A stretch of DNA of 64,000 nucleotides, taken from positions 25,532,565-25,596,564 of the forward strand of contig OY776125.1 in the NCBI GenBank assembly GCA_963675135.1, written 5' to 3'. The notes under the pieces are model-generated. The model saw only the letters and a list, made by a program, of their open reading frames with translations, had not been told where the DNA came from and did not search any database. Each line of letters begins with the position of its first letter. The stretch's first letter is position 1. The translations under genes and the position numbers were made by a program. Shown here piece after piece: positions 22,116-35,969 of this stretch. This DNA is from Galeopsis tetrahit. Lineage: Eukaryota > Streptophyta > Magnoliopsida > Lamiales > Lamiaceae.

Positions 22116-23520
22116 AAGATCAGTCCCACGACTTTGGAATTCAGCAGTCGATCATGTTTGTTTTGGTTTTCAAATCTCTTTTGTCGTCGTCTCTCTTTCA
22201 GAGCAGAGGCCAGTTGTTCCGGTTGATGATCAAAGAACATGCTTCCATATTGTTGTAGAGTAAGAAGGATGACATGAAAAATATTAGATGTAAATGTTAT
22301 ACTGACTCTACCAGTCCCATTGTGTGGTGAAATGGGTTATTTTGATAATAGAATCTCAACACATTTTGAATATCTCATGTTTTCCTCTTGATTTCTTTGT
22401 TACTATACTTTTAATAGCAACAGGCTATCCTTCGATACTATCGTGTGGGCTCGTACGTTTCATGAATCGTATAATGTATAAAGGTTATGGGTTTCCGCTG
22501 ACAAAGTCTTTTGTGAACACAAGTTTTACGTTCCAATGAAAAATCTTTTATAAACTAACATCTTCACAATTTTACATAAAATTATAATATTATTTTTATT
22601 CAAATTATATTCATCATTACACTTTTTTAATATGAAGAGTAATAATTATTTTTAAAAGGAGAGTTCATTTGAATTTGATTTGAGGTCTCAAACTTAATTA
22701 TTCTAAACAAGATTAGTAATACCAATTATATATTTAATTATTCATCAGTATTAAGTTTGTTCATATTTTTTTTTATTCGATGTCCGGGAATCGACTAATT
22801 TAAATGGTCAATTCCATCATTTTTGTTCATATTTTTTTTTTATTCGATGTCCGGGAATCGACTAATTCAAATGGTCAATTCCATCATTTCCCGACGAGCT
22901 GCAATTGACAAAGTTAGTGTATGAATTGACACTTGTTTGTTTGTTCATGTTAATAACCCTTTATAGAGAAGCTTAAATAAATATTTTTGAAGTGAGAACA
23001 ATTTGGTGCAATCACATTCATTATTAACCAATAGACTTGTCTTGCATGATGCGCCTCCAATTGTCCTTCGCAATAACATTAACAATGGACATTAATGTAT
23101 TTCACTCACCTTTTTTTATAATGAAGTGTGTGTAACATCTTGTTTCTGTTGTGTACACGACAGTGTAGATCTACACGTGACCCACTAATAGTGGACTACG
23201 TTGCTTCGAATATTTTAAACCAGCATTTATTCCTTATTTAAACACTCATTATACCAAACTAGGGGGTTAATTTCGACTATTAATGTTTAATCTTATAATA
23301 TTCATTAAAGGTTATACTACTATTTTCAAATAATACTTATTACTTTGAAAATTAATTCGTTAAAAGCACAATTAATACAAAAATCTGTGAAAAATTAGAA
23401 AAAAATCCAGAATGTGCTACCTTATCTAATGAGAACTTACCATATTATCTGAATTAACGAAATAATTACTGTGCGAAAAGGAAACACGCACTGACGCGGA
23501 AGGTAAAGAGACTACATTCA
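22116..23520. other. Cyclin 3' region and intergenic DNA; includes a ~68-bp tandem duplication
   Basis: 22116-22550 is the probable 3' untranslated region and terminator region of the cyclin gene. At 22756-22890 a segment containing TTCGATGTCCGGGAATCGAC and AATGGTCAATTCCATCAT occurs twice in tandem with a period of about 68 bp. The rest is AT-rich with nothing recognised. Confidence 0.6.
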
Positions 23521-23867
23521 TTTCGCTGCCTGCCATTGCAAATTGCAATCGATTCGCCCCTCTCTCTCTCAACCGCAACACAAATTGTTTACTCATTCCC
23601 ACGATTATTCCTTGCTGTTTTCTCGTTGTTACAGCTTTCTATAAATCGATTGCATGATTATCTGAAAATCGCGCGAAGTTTTGTTTTGAAAAATAATCAT
23701 ATTTTGCTAGGGTTTTGATCTGATCTGGAAGAGGGCTTACCTTTGGGTTTATGATCAAGCACTTCCTTTGCCAATTGAGATAATATTCTACAAATTTCTC
23801 CAAGATTTGGTAGAATTGCCTCACAAACTTAAATATATACTCGTAGAGGGAGGGAGAGAGAGAGAGG

Positions 23868-26800
23868 ATGCTATCAAATCACTTGCAGAATGGAGGGGAA
23901 ACGTCGCGGCTGATTTGGTCACGGTTGCCAAACTCGGAGTTAGAACCAGATGATGGTCAGTATAAGAAGAGAGATGGAAGCAGTGAAGAAAGCCTTGACT
24001 ATGAAGTCATTGAGAATTATGCTTACAGACAAGAACAGGTGCTGAATCACACACTTCTTATAAGTTTTATTATTGGGTGATTATGAATTTCCGATTTCTC
24101 TCATGTTGATTTAGAATTTTAGATGTTAGTTTGGTGGTTGATATGTTATTGTAATCACCTGCATTTTCTACTGAGTATTAGTTCCTTACATTTAATCGAA
24201 GGGGATTTTACTGAGTAGTTTTGTAACGTGGACAGTAAGAGGGGCAATTGGGAATAAAGCTCGTCATAACACCAACTGTTTGTCTGTGTATGGGCTAATT
24301 TTTGTTTTTAAGTGGTTTTCCCTTTTGAAGATATACACTTTCTTATTATTCCAGGGTTTTATTGTTATTGAATGCACCTGTTCACTTTTTTTTGTTCTTC
24401 TTAGTAATGGGTGAGAAACCAAACATCGATACTTGTCAGAAACTTGAATGAAGTACATGTATAAGCCAATTGCTGTTGATAATTGTCTGCTTGGAAATGA
24501 AATATTAACACAAAAACTTATGATATTGAACAGTGTATCATTATTTCATTATTAATTAGAGACAGTCTTTTGTTATCATATTAATTAATCAGTTGGTATT
24601 TTATCACAGGCGAAAAGGGGGAAGCTTTATATGGCATATATTGTTGTGGTAAAATGGCTTTTGGCATTGCTTATTGGGGTTGGTAAGCTTCAACCTTTCT
24701 GTTTGGTGCATGGATGATGTTCTCATTATAATAGACTTTGTGCATGAACCAGCCCTTCCTTATATTTGAATTTTAATTTGTATTAGACTATTAGGCTCCT
24801 TCGTTTGCTTACTAGAAGAAGTATATGCATTTTTCATGTGCATATGATTTGATATCTACCTTTGCACGTACACATGCTCACAAAAACACAGTCGCTTGGT
24901 ATATGCATTTTCCATACCCTGATGATGCATGGATGCTATTCGTATACGTGGGGCCTTTCATAATCTATATTTCTCATTGATTCAATATACATATCCAACC
25001 TCAATATGTATTCCTAGAAGTAAATTTTCCGTTAACTGTCTTTATATTTATCTCCAGGCACTGCACTAGCTGCTGTTTTTATCAATATTTCTGTTGAGAA
25101 TTTTGCCGGATGGAAGTACTCGTTGACATTCAATATAATTCAGAAGTCATATTTTGCCGGATTTTTGGTCTATACGCTGATCAACTTGGCCCTAGTGTTA
25201 TCTTCTGTATATATCATTACACAATTTGCGCCAGCAGCTGCGGGATCAGGAATACCTGAAATTAAGGGTTATTTAAATGGTAAGTGTAATTTATAAATCC
25301 TCTTGTTGATCAATGCTGGGTAATTTGATTGTTTTCTTTTTGAAGCTCATGCTAATGTCCTAATGTGTAGGAATTGATACACATGGAATACTTCTGTTCA
25401 GGACTCTAATAGGAAAGGTCTGTGCATTTTCTCTGCTTAGTTCTCTGATTATAATGAATTCTTATGTGAAACAGTGAATGCTTACAATTTTTCCATTTTA
25501 TAGATTTTTGGCAGCATAGGGTCTGTCGGAGGTGGTTTAGCACTTGGTAAAGAAGGCCCACTTGTACATATTGGTGCTTGTATTGCTTCTTTGCTTGGAC
25601 AAGTAAGTTTGTAATTGTTCATGTATATGTTTCTGTGAATATCTTGGGCATCATGTATATGTTTGCAATTTAAATTGCAGCTTAAGAGGCCTTCTGATTT
25701 TGCTATATATTCCTATTAGTAGACCAACCTAGAAGATTATCTCATCCACCTGCTAAATGTCACTTTATGTGATGCTGAGCAGAAATCGTTGAGGGCTAAT
25801 TAATTGGAATGACTGCATGAGATTTTTTGCTAGTTCTTTTAAATGTGCTGATGTTATTCCCAACCTCGCCCGCTTTTAACTGCTCCTCTTATTTATTACT
25901 GCAGGGAGGCTCTACGAAATATCATCTGCGTACAAGATGGCTTCAGATTTTTACAAGTGAACGAGATCGCCGTGATCTTGTGAGTAACATGTTAAATATT
26001 TTACATATTAAATGTACATTGGAAGCTGGAATTTGTTTATAAATTGTACTATTAGTCTGTGTTCTCTCCATTCCCCTTGTTGTAGCATTCTTGTATGTTG
26101 CTGATAATGACATATGGCAGTTCCTTTTTAGCTGTTCTGGGCTGATTAAATGCTATTGTAGACTCCTTGTAATAATTCCCTCTGGTTTGGGTGTAGAAGC
26201 ATAACAATAACTTGTGCCACGTAACGTTTTATTGTTTTAAGATACAATTTAGGCCCACCCATTATTATATTCCTTGATAATTGATATGCCGAGGATTTAT
26301 TGTGGGATTTGGTATTTTAAATAATTAAAGCAACTATAGTTTTAGAATTCGTTCATACAATTTTTTTGGTTTACAAGCAGCTGTATAAACAGGCAAAGCT
26401 TGTAGATCCAGTATCATGGTTAATGAATTCAGGGCACCTAGTAAATATTCCTGCTCATTAGTTGTTCATTGTTTGACGGGTATCAGCTGGATTTTGCCAC
26501 TTATGTGGCCATTGCCCACTTGTTTTGAATTGTTCTGCATTTTTTAAATCTCATATTATATGGCTAAGTTAAAGGTACTGAAAATCGGTGTACTGTTCTT
26601 GTGATAAAAGAGATGACGAGGCCTCTGTGGGTTGCTCATTTTTACTGTAATGTTTTGAACAAGGTCACCTGTGGATGTGCAGCAGGCGTGGCTGCTGCTT
26701 TTAGAGCTCCAGTTGGTGGTGTTTTGTTTGCACTAGAAGAAGTAACATCATGGTAACTTCTGCTCTCTTATTGATGTTAACACTCTATTAAAGTATGATT

Positions 26801-29800
26801 TCCTGATGCATCTTCTTCAGCTGTAGTAATAATTGTTCAAGGGTAGTACTTAATGATATAGCAAAGGCCAGTCAATCAGCTTGTATAAGAAAGTTGGCCA
26901 CTCAAATCCTTTTGGTGGTTTGAACAAATTCATATAGTCAAGAAAAAATATATAATACTATATATTTGTATATATCTGCTTCTTGTACTTGTGTTATTCA
27001 AGGGTATTCTTGATTACGTTCTGAACACTCCAAGGCCAAATAATGTGTAAGAAGATATAATATCTTAAATTATGCTGAAACTGTAATGAAGTGTCATGCA
27101 TGTCATTTTTAATATTATTATCTGAATTTTTCACATACCCTGCAACTGCTGTCTGAACTATGTGGTTTCTGTTCTTTTGTAAGGTGGAGGAGTCAACTTA
27201 TGTGGCGTGTCTTCTTTACATCTGCCATTGTGGGTGTGGTTGTACGTACAGCAATGGCATGGTGTAAGAGTGGAAAGTGTGGACATTTCGGTTCTGGAGG
27301 TTTCATTATATGGGACATCTCAGGGTGATAATCTGCAACCCTCACTTGGCTATTTTATTCCTTTCTGATCTTCTGTGTTGACATCTGTTTCAACTTATTG
27401 CTTGCATTCTAATTATGATTCTTTTTAGTGGTCAAGAAGATTACTCATTTCAAGAGTTATTGCCAATGGCAGTTATTGGCGTTATCGGAGGTCTTCTTGG
27501 TATGTTTGGATATGCAATAAATTGAAGATACTTCCTACAATGATCTCTTGATGATATAGTTTTGCCTGGATGTTAACGTTGCAGGAGCACTTTTCAATCA
27601 GCTTACATTTTACATTGCTTACTGGCGTCGAAATTATTTGCACAGGAGAGGGAACCATGTCAAAGTAAGTTCCTGATGTGAGATGATCATGCTTCAGTTG
27701 TCTTGGTAAACTACAAACTGACCTTGTCCTTTTCATGTTGCAGGTTATTGAAGTGTGTATTGTCTCCTTGATAACCTCATTTATTTCATTTGGATTACCA
27801 CTTTTTAGAAAATGCACCCCTTGCCCTGAAGCAGATGCTAATTCTGGTATTGAATGTCCACGACGGCCTGGGATGTATGGGAATTATGTCAATGTAAGAT
27901 ACTAAGATCTCAGTATATACTATTTTCCTATATTATGTTCTGCACCCAGTATTTGCAAATTGGAGAATGCAACTCATTGCTCCAGTTTTCCTCGAAGGCT
28001 GTTGTGTAGTTCTTATGTGAGGCTTAAGTATAATAAAAAATGCAGAATCTAGTCAGTTTTTTCCTTCCAAAAGATGTACAACCAAACTCACTAGAGTGAA
28101 CTAAAAGGCAGAAGAGCTTGAGAATTATATGGATTCTTGAGATAACATGGAGAAGTTATTAAGATTATTTGTTGAAAAAATAACTCCAAATAATTATGCC
28201 TTTCTGCAAATTATATATGCAAAGTACCAACTATCTTGTTCATTGTTTTCAAGATATCATAAGACTGAGGTAGACTCTGCAAGTCCCAATTTTTTTCTAT
28301 ATCCGTGAGATATCTAAATGCTAATATCTCGATCTATAGAGTGTGCATGATATACTAATTCACTGAGTAATTCTCGAACGTTGATGTAATCGTAGCTTGG
28401 TCATAAAAACATGTTCCTTTTCTTTGAATTATCTTTGCTAATTATGCCTTTTCATTTGTGGTGTTGCAGTTTTATTGTGGTGAGAAAGAGTACAACGACC
28501 TTGCAACTATATTCTTCAACACTCAGGTCAACTGATTTTCATCAAAGTTCTTTCTTCTTCCTGCCTTTCTTTCTTATGGTGGCTAGAGTGTGATGCATTT
28601 AGTATCTGCTTGCAGGATGATGCCATCAGAAATTTGTTCAGTGCTAAAACGATTCACGAATTCAGTGCTCAAAGCTTGCTAACATTTTTGGTATTGCATT
28701 ACTTTTAGATCATTGGTTTACTCTATGAGCGCATATATGGTGTTCCTTTGCACCATAAACACTGATAACTCTGTTAATTTTAACTGCAGGTCATGTTTTA
28801 CTCTTTAGCAGTAATCACTTTTGGCACTGCTGTTCCTGCTGGTCAATTTGTTCCTGGGATAATGATTGGCTCAACATATGGGCGGCTTGTTGGCATGTTT
28901 GCCGTCAGCTTTTTCCCGAATCTGAATATTGAAGAAGGAACGTGAGTCCTTTTTCCGTTCTATTCTAATTGATTAGTTTGTTTCCCATTAACTGAAGCTA
29001 CCTTAACATGCAATATTGTTGGGAATTGAGTATATTATTGTATACATTAGGAACCAGGTTAGCAGCAATAAAAATATATTATTAGACCTCAAATATTAAA
29101 GATATTACCGTCTCAGTCCTTAGAGCATGAGCCATGAATCTTGACACCTTTGCTTTTGTGATATAAAGAAATGCTTGATTTTTACAAGTGGGCTGAACCC
29201 CAGTCGTCTGTTTGTTCCCAAATTCTCAATTCCTTTGATCCGTAGTAGATTGTATTTATCTGAAATATAAGAGTATAAAGATGTAATTATCATTTTCAGA
29301 GTTAACTTGTACTTTAAATGGTCAAGGCAGCTGTGAGTTTTTCGGATCAGTGCTAGGAATATGTTTGAACTCTTGAAATATGAATTTCTATCTCTCCTGT
29401 TCTAAGATCTGACAAAATTGTATATCTGCTGCAATCTAGATATGCTCTTTTAGGGGCTGCATCTTTTCTCGGTGGCTCAATGAGAATGACCGTTTCCCTT
29501 TGTGTAATTATGGTTGAGATCTCAAATAACTTGAAGTTTCTACCTCTCATCATGCTTGTTCTTCTTTTGTCAAAGGTATGACCCTCTTGAAACCTACACT
29601 TCTACGTATTTGTTACTTCCTGCTGAGAAAGTATGGTCTTTTGCTCATAAAAATTATTCCCCATCCATAGAGAATGTGAACTGCCCAGTAGTTTGAAAAC
29701 TTATTTTTATTTCGAACTCCTTTCTTTTTCCTTTTTAACACCAGCGTTCCTCCCCCTGCACATATACATATTTTGGAGTCCTAAAAATGTTAAAAACGTC

Positions 29801-32017
29801 ACTGTATTACACAAGTTTTATTAAGAGGATAAAGCAAAGGCATCTACTGTGTATAAGTCAAGGGTCTATTCATTTTTTGGATTTTCCATGATTTAACTTT
29901 GACAGAGTTGTCTGCAGGCTGTTGGTGATGCTTTCAATGAAGGCTTGTATGAAGAGCAGGCTCGACTAAGAGCTATTCCTTTACTGGAATCAAGGCCAAA
30001 ATACCAAATGCGGAATATGACAGCAAAGGAGGCAAGTGGAAATCAACAGGTTGGTGATATTGTCAAATTGATTTTTTATTTTTTTCAGTTGGGACTAAGT
30101 TTAAAGTTTGAGTTGAGGCTTTACCATTGATTGTTTATCAAAGGTGCCACGGAGCTGAATGTGGTGCCCTTAATTTATAAAGACTACTGTAACAACAAAC
30201 AAAGCCTTTTATCCCACAATCATTAAAAAAAAGACTATATCTAGTCGTTATCTTCACCATGTGCTCTATATTTAAATATAACCTTTCTTTTTCCTATAGT
30301 TTCTATCCAAGTCTTTTTAGGTCTTACCCCTTTTTAAAAAAAATTTGTGTGAAATATTCTGCTTTCCATTTGTCGTACCAGAGCATCTAGAGGTTGACAT
30401 TGTCCAACTTATCAACTGCAATGTTGACTTTGTCTAACCATGAACTCATGCCTCTTGTCTCTTTCATTGCCTTGAAGGTATTCAATTCACCTAATTTTCG
30501 TCCTATACATTGCAGGTTGTCTATTTCCCTCGTGTTGTGAAGGTTGTGGATGCACTTTCTATTTTGAGGGGCAACAATCACAATGGTTTTCCCGTAAGTT
30601 GGTGCATTGTGTTGTTCTTGTTCTTAGCCTGCTGGAGCTCTGTTCAATATTTTCTTCTTTTTTTTGCCTTTCAGGTAATTGATCACACAAGAAGTGGAGA
30701 GACACTTGTTATTGGCCTCATATTGAGAAGGTGGATTTCATCCCGAGTTTTTTGCTTTCTAATATTACTACATGGCTTATAAATGTGGAACAAAGGGCAT
30801 GGTGTTTTTATTTTTGTGACTGACAAATTTAGTGTGTTTGCCAACATTTGAATTGTTGTTTCATTCATGCAGTCATTTGCTTGTGCTCTTACAGTCAAAG
30901 GTTGATTTTCAACATAGTCCACTGCCCTTTAATTCAAGAGATGGGCCTGTGCCAATCAGGTGAAGGAACTTATTTTTTTATTTTTTTTACCCTGCTTATT
31001 CATTTCACCTACACAACGAAATAGGCTGATTGTTCATTGATTGTCCAATTGCAGGCACAATCTCAGAGAATTCGTCAAACCTGTTTCTAGTAAGGGGCTT
31101 TCTATAGATGACATCCATCTAACCCCTGATGATCTGGAAATGTACATTGATCTGGCTCCTTTTTTGAACCCTTCTCCTTATGTTGTTCCTGAAGATATGT
31201 CATTAACAAAGGTGTGAAATTAAACTTCATATCATTTAATTGTTGTTTACTCATTTAATTGCTTTGGACGCATGAAGAAGTGGGGCTCAAATAATTACAT
31301 TAAATATGCAACTTTGTGATGATTCAGGTATATAATCTATTCCGGCAACTAGGTTTAAGGCATATACTTGTTGTTCCGCGTGCTTCTCGTGTTGTTGGAA
31401 TGATTACGAGGAAGGATTTATTGATCGAGGTACTTCATTTAAATAATTTTCTCATATTTTGTGCGTGATAATGCGGCGTGCTGATTGCATATATTTGTTC
31501 TACTCTTTTGCAGGATTTTGAAGATACAACGGGTGTAGAGCTCCAATCCACTAGTGTAAGGTCTCTAATCTCTATCCTGCTTATACTCATACTGCTCTTA
31601 TTCATAGAATCTCGAAAATAATTAAAATAATCAAATAATTTCTACTTTCATTTTTTGTTTGTCCATTTTTATAATTCCCATTTCTTAAAAAGAAAAATAC
31701 TACACACACACGCTACTTTATTTTTACTTTATCTCCACCCTCAAACTTACACTTTTTACATAAACAATCAGTTTTCCTTCAAACCTGTGCCCAATTCAAA
31801 TGAGAATTATAAAAATGGATGCGGGGAATATATAATAAGGCTAAGAAAATCATTTGACAGTAATTAACCAATAATTGGATGCTGGTTGGATTAGTTGATC
31901 GAGTTTTACGAGTGACAGAATATGGTTGCTATTTTTGGCAGGTATCGTCAAGGTGACAGAAGAGCATCTAGGAGGAAAGACGCTGAACAACCGCTACTTG
32001 ATGGTCTTCTAGTTTAG
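23868..32017 (+). CDS. CLC-d: CLC-d-type chloride channel/exchanger, 790 aa, 23 coding exons
   Basis: Exons: 23868-24038, 24610-24682, 25058-25279, 25371-25417, 25504-25602, 25905-25979, 26664-26752, 27184-27324, 27429-27499, 27585-27664, 27744-27893, 28470-28526, 28616-28690, 28790-28941, 29440-29575, 29918-30049, 30516-30593, 30675-30730, 30873-30959, 31055-31211, 31328-31429, 31514-31560, 31942-32017 (2373 nt). CLC proteins move anions through homodimers of membrane subunits, and Arabidopsis CLC-d lies in the trans-Golgi network. Visible motifs are GSGIPE at 144-149 (Ser145, the chloride-type filter residue), GKEGP with gating Glu188, the ALEE pair at 254-255 where the proton glutamate lies, and GQFVPG later in the membrane domain. 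Two CBS regions follow, the second with FRQLGLRHILVVP and MITRKDLLIE. The start MLSNHLQNGG and the 790-aa length match the CLC-d subgroup. All exon phases join cleanly and no break is seen. Confidence 0.96.
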
Positions 32018-32821
32018 TTCCCGCTTTTGGTGGTTCTTTACATTTGTCGTCTTGAGACGAGGTTTTTCATCTTCCTCCATTCTTTCAACGAGAGTTTGAA
32101 TTCTCATTATCTTGAGCATTATATATAGAATATAGGGGTTGTGTGTATTAGTGTGTTAATTCATTTTTCTTTTCCTCTTTCCTGAGGGAAATATAGAATA
32201 AGACGAGTGGAAGAAAAATAGAATGAAAAGATGTTGGATGATGGCTGGGCTGTGTAATTCTTTATGGGGTGAATGATATACAAACTGTAACATACTGTAA
32301 TTAGCAAAGGCCCTTGTATATTAATGTAGGAATTATTTTGATATCGTAGAACAAAAGCTTATGTGAATCAGGTTTATGGAAGTTTAACGATGAATTACGT
32401 AAAGCACACATTATAAAGCTTAAATTATTGGCAAATACTTTTGGTACTTGTGTACCAGTTATATGTATGTAACTGTTACCACTTGATAACATCTATAAAT
32501 TTTATAATCCTCACAATTTTTATATTTGTACATAGAATGTCATTTTTTTAGGTTAACATAATTTTAAATTCAACAATTTTTTATTTTATATATAAAAATT
32601 GAGAAATTAAATCTCAGTCTTTTTTTTTTTTTAAAAAGGTTAGAATTTATTTTCATTGAATAGTAATTGGTGCATTGTGCAATTGGTGTATTCCAAGTGT
32701 TAAAAGTTGCAAACCAATCTACGCTCTATTTTTTTTTTCAGGACATAGAAAAAGGATCAGAATCAACAAATGTCAAGCAATGTGTTTTGTGCAAGATCTT
32801 TGATCCATATTAAAATATATG
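32018..32821 (+). other. CLC-d 3' untranslated region and AT-rich spacer
   Basis: 32018 to about 32340 is likely 3' untranslated sequence. Beyond it I see only AT-rich DNA. The short minus-strand frame at 32301-32492 has no recognisable content. Confidence 0.5.
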
Positions 32822-33180
32822 CTCAAATCTAATCATGAGGACGAGGAGAGTTAATAGTCGTTTGTGCGAGCGTATGTGCTACTCCATTGAAATCTCCTAA
32901 GATATGTCTGATATCCCACACCGGGACGTCTAAGTGGCTGAGGATGTCAGAAATGATAATGTTTTCAAGTCTTGGAAAGTTTTTTAGCTCCAAAATGGCT
33001 TGCCAACTTTGAATCGAAGCAAATGCACGAAAATTCCACCTAAAACTCTTTACACTTCTCAATTTCAACTGCGATTCCTGTGAACAGAGCCCGAATTCCT
33101 AATTATACGCTGCGTCAACCAGAAGGATATGCCTATTATGATCCCCCGATTTTCGCAGGCTACTATAACTTGCCAACTCA
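32822..33180 (-). pseudogene. Relic of a non-LTR (LINE) RNase H-like domain
   Basis: The minus-strand frame 33068-32829 ends with ENIIISDILSHLDVPVWDIR and then FNGVAHTLAQ. This is the closing pattern of plant LINE RNase H domains (dil-h---...--N-vAH-LA). Upstream, in another frame, ILLVDAAYN is followed by a stop, so frameshifts are present. No poly(A) tail or target duplication is evident. It is an isolated fragment of about 120 residues. Confidence 0.65.
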
Positions 33181-33770
33181 TTCTTCTTGTGTTTATACCT
33201 TAAAAAATTAAACATTCTTAAAAAATTGTTGAAAAGACCAATTTCCTCCTCGTGTACCTAAAGTTGTATGATTATAATCTTTTCACACTTGATCCATTTT
33301 TTCCCAGTGTGATACTCGAGTTCAACTTTAGATATTACTCCTTCCGTAGTGTGTTCATTGCTCTAGGGAAATAATTACTTGATATTTATTTTACAACAAC
33401 AACTTCACAACTCTGTTACTTTATCTATTTTTACTTAAAATTTATGCCAAAAAATGTAAGTACACTATTCATGAAAAATATGTTTATGACCTACAAGCAC
33501 AATGAGAGAGATAGAACAAAAGCAGAGCTACATCCCATTATCCGAATTATTTTGACTCAATAGTTGCAAAATCAGGTAATTATATATCGACTGGAATATA
33601 GTCTAAGGAATTGATCTTAAAGTAAATAAATTCATTTTCTATTACACATAATGTATTATTTTCTGTTACACTTTCTAGATATGTCAAATTATCTAGAAAG
33701 TGTAATTGAATATATATTACACTATTATGTAATAGGAAATCCAAACAAAGTAATTATAGTTGTTACATAT

Positions 33771-34671
33771 TTAAGATAATCCAAACATGCACAATAGATG
33801 CAAAATCATCCATGCCATTGCCATCTTCTGAAAAGGCATTTTCATAGCACAAGGAGAAGCTGCGGCGGAGCTAGGAGAATGTGTCGGTGCTGCCACCGGA
33901 GACGGAGTAGCAGCGACGGAGGGAGCACGGAGAACGTTGATGTCGACTTTCAGTCCAGCCTGGCAGTGGCCGAGGATGCCACATATGAACAAGTGGTGGC
34001 CTTGGGTGTCGATTGTGATGGAGTCGTTCCCGGTCTTGTGAGTCGTGATCGGGGACGACGCGTTACACGCCTTGTACTCATCGTCGGTCACTCGCATCAC
34101 ATTGTGAAATCGAGGATTGTACTCGAAAACTGAAACGTAAATGAATGATAAAATATTACTTTTAAGAGACACTTCATTTAAATTCTCCAATGTGAATGGT
34201 AATGAGAATCATCCAAGAATTTGAATAAAATAGATGGTTATGTATTATTATTGTATTGCTCTAATATTGCAATAATATTGAATTTCATTATCACTAAATT
34301 ACAATGAGCATATTCATTATCATTCCCATAAAGAATTATTAGCAAACGCTCATTAAAATGATCTCAATTAAATAGCTTATAAATCTTACCTATTTTCACC
34401 TCAATTTACCCCTTTTAGTTGTAATGAAAATGGTAATAAAAGGAAATTGATCATATACAAAGAGAGATGATGTATATATACCTATAATATCACCAATTTG
34501 AAAGGTTTTTGAAGAAGCCCATTTGTTGTAATCAATATTTCCAATGGTAGTCCAACCAGCAGAATCTCCAACCTTGTAAACAGCTCCTCTTGAAACCTCA
34601 ATTAATAATAACATAAACCACAAAATAATACCCACCCTTTTCTTTTCAAGATTAATTGATGATGATGCCAT
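33771..34671 (-). CDS. Phytocyanin (blue copper protein), copy 1, 182 aa, two exons
   Basis: Exon 1 is 34482-34671, the intron 34130-34481 (352 bp) and exon 2 33771-34129; together 549 nt with TAA. Phytocyanins are secreted type-1 copper proteins, usually tethered to the plasma membrane by a GPI anchor. Residues 1-29 form a signal peptide (IILWFMLLLIEV core). The plastocyanin-like domain begins AVYKVGDSAGWT. Ligand positions are His72 (RFHNV), Cys113 (FICG) and His118 (GHC). The axial position, five after His118, is Leu123, not Met or Gln. Cys85 and Cys119 can form the usual disulfide. A Pro/Ser/Ala-rich stretch and a hydrophobic tail (WMILHLLCMFGLS) fit a GPI signal. Subgroup (stellacyanin- or uclacyanin-like) is not certain. 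The gene is the tandem partner of 41279-42130. Confidence 0.92.
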
Positions 34672-34879
34672 ATCCTAAATTCCTTTTTTTTTTTTTCCTG
34701 AAATTAAATATTGTCAAACTCAAAGAGACTCTTGTTTATTTATTTTTTTTGCAAGTTTTGTGTCAGTTTTATAGTGAAATGTTGATTTAGAATCCACAAT
34801 ATAATTTGGTGAAAATTGGGCCCTCATATGGTATGCATAATTGGGTACGAGGTCGTGATATATCTGATTTTGTGTGTAC

Positions 34880-35650
34880 TTAAGTGCATATAATATGTGG
34901 TGCACTTTTTTATTACATTATGATGCATTTTTTGTAATATTGTGTTCACTTTTAATTACAATTTATAGAATTTTTTATTAATATCATGTGGTCCTTTTTA
35001 TCAAATTTTTCGATTAAATAAAAAAAGATAAAAATAAAATAAATGGAGGATGAATTCGTGTAATTTGACCTTATAAAGATGTTCGTTTACTATCTAAGTT
35101 GTTGACATACTCAATAAATAAATAATTTTCTTTTGTATATATTATATTAATTGTAAAAAGTAAAGATGGTCACTTACAATCTAAGTAAATATTAGTGAGA
35201 GAGATGAGTTTCGAACCATGTAAATGGACCTTAGAGACATGCTCACTTACCATTTAGACGACTGTCATACTCGATATATGAATGATAATATTTACTATAT
35301 ATAATAATCAATAATATTGTATTGCACTTTTAAGTTGTGGTGACTTAAATTTTTCAGTAATATTATGTTGTATATTTCAATTATAGTGACTTGCACTTTT
35401 AAGTAATATTGTGTTACACTTTTCAATTATATTGACTTACATTTTTCAGTAATATTATGTTGCACTTTTTCAGTTATAGTGATTTAACATATTTTAGTAA
35501 TATTGTATTGCACTTTTAAGTTATATTAACTTGCACTTTTTACAGTTTTAATGAGCGTTTATTAATAATATTGACTTATATATTTTTCAGTTATAATGAC
35601 TTATATATTTTAGTAATATTATGTTCATTTACAGTTTTATTTACATTCAG
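34880..35650. repeat. Copy 2 of the dispersed AT-rich minisatellite repeat
   Basis: It is the same repeat as 13024-14340, with AGTAATATTGTGTTGCAC and TTATATTGACTTAC alternating at about 35300-35640. It lies upstream of phytocyanin copy 1 and is carried in the segmental duplication. Confidence 0.7.
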
Positions 35651-35969
35651 TTTATTGTTTATATTGTCCATATCATACTTAATTGGGACCTCCTACATGT
35701 AGTCAGGGTGTCGTATAGTGTCATAATTACTACCGTAGTTAGTTAATTTAAGGGCTTAAACTTGATGGCGTGTTACATTTTGTATAATTTACGGTATGTA
35801 TTCATCGTATGTGTCGTAATGTGTCCTAAATTTGTATTTTCTATTAAATTAATTAAAATATATTATTGTAAAATTACATTTTTATCTTACGTAATAAAAT
35901 ATTATATTATATTTATTAATTTAATTTAATTAACATATGTAATGTAATTAAAACTACCTATTTACACAA

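Larger units (their letters stand above)
33564..35650. repeat. Copy 1 of a segmental duplication containing a phytocyanin gene
   Basis: The segment from GCAAAATCA onward aligns with 41119-43130, including the intergenic CTAGATATGTCAA hairpin text, both exons, the promoter side and the AT-rich minisatellite repeat beyond it. The intron and promoter have drifted and carry indels, so the duplication is not very recent. Confidence 0.85.
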
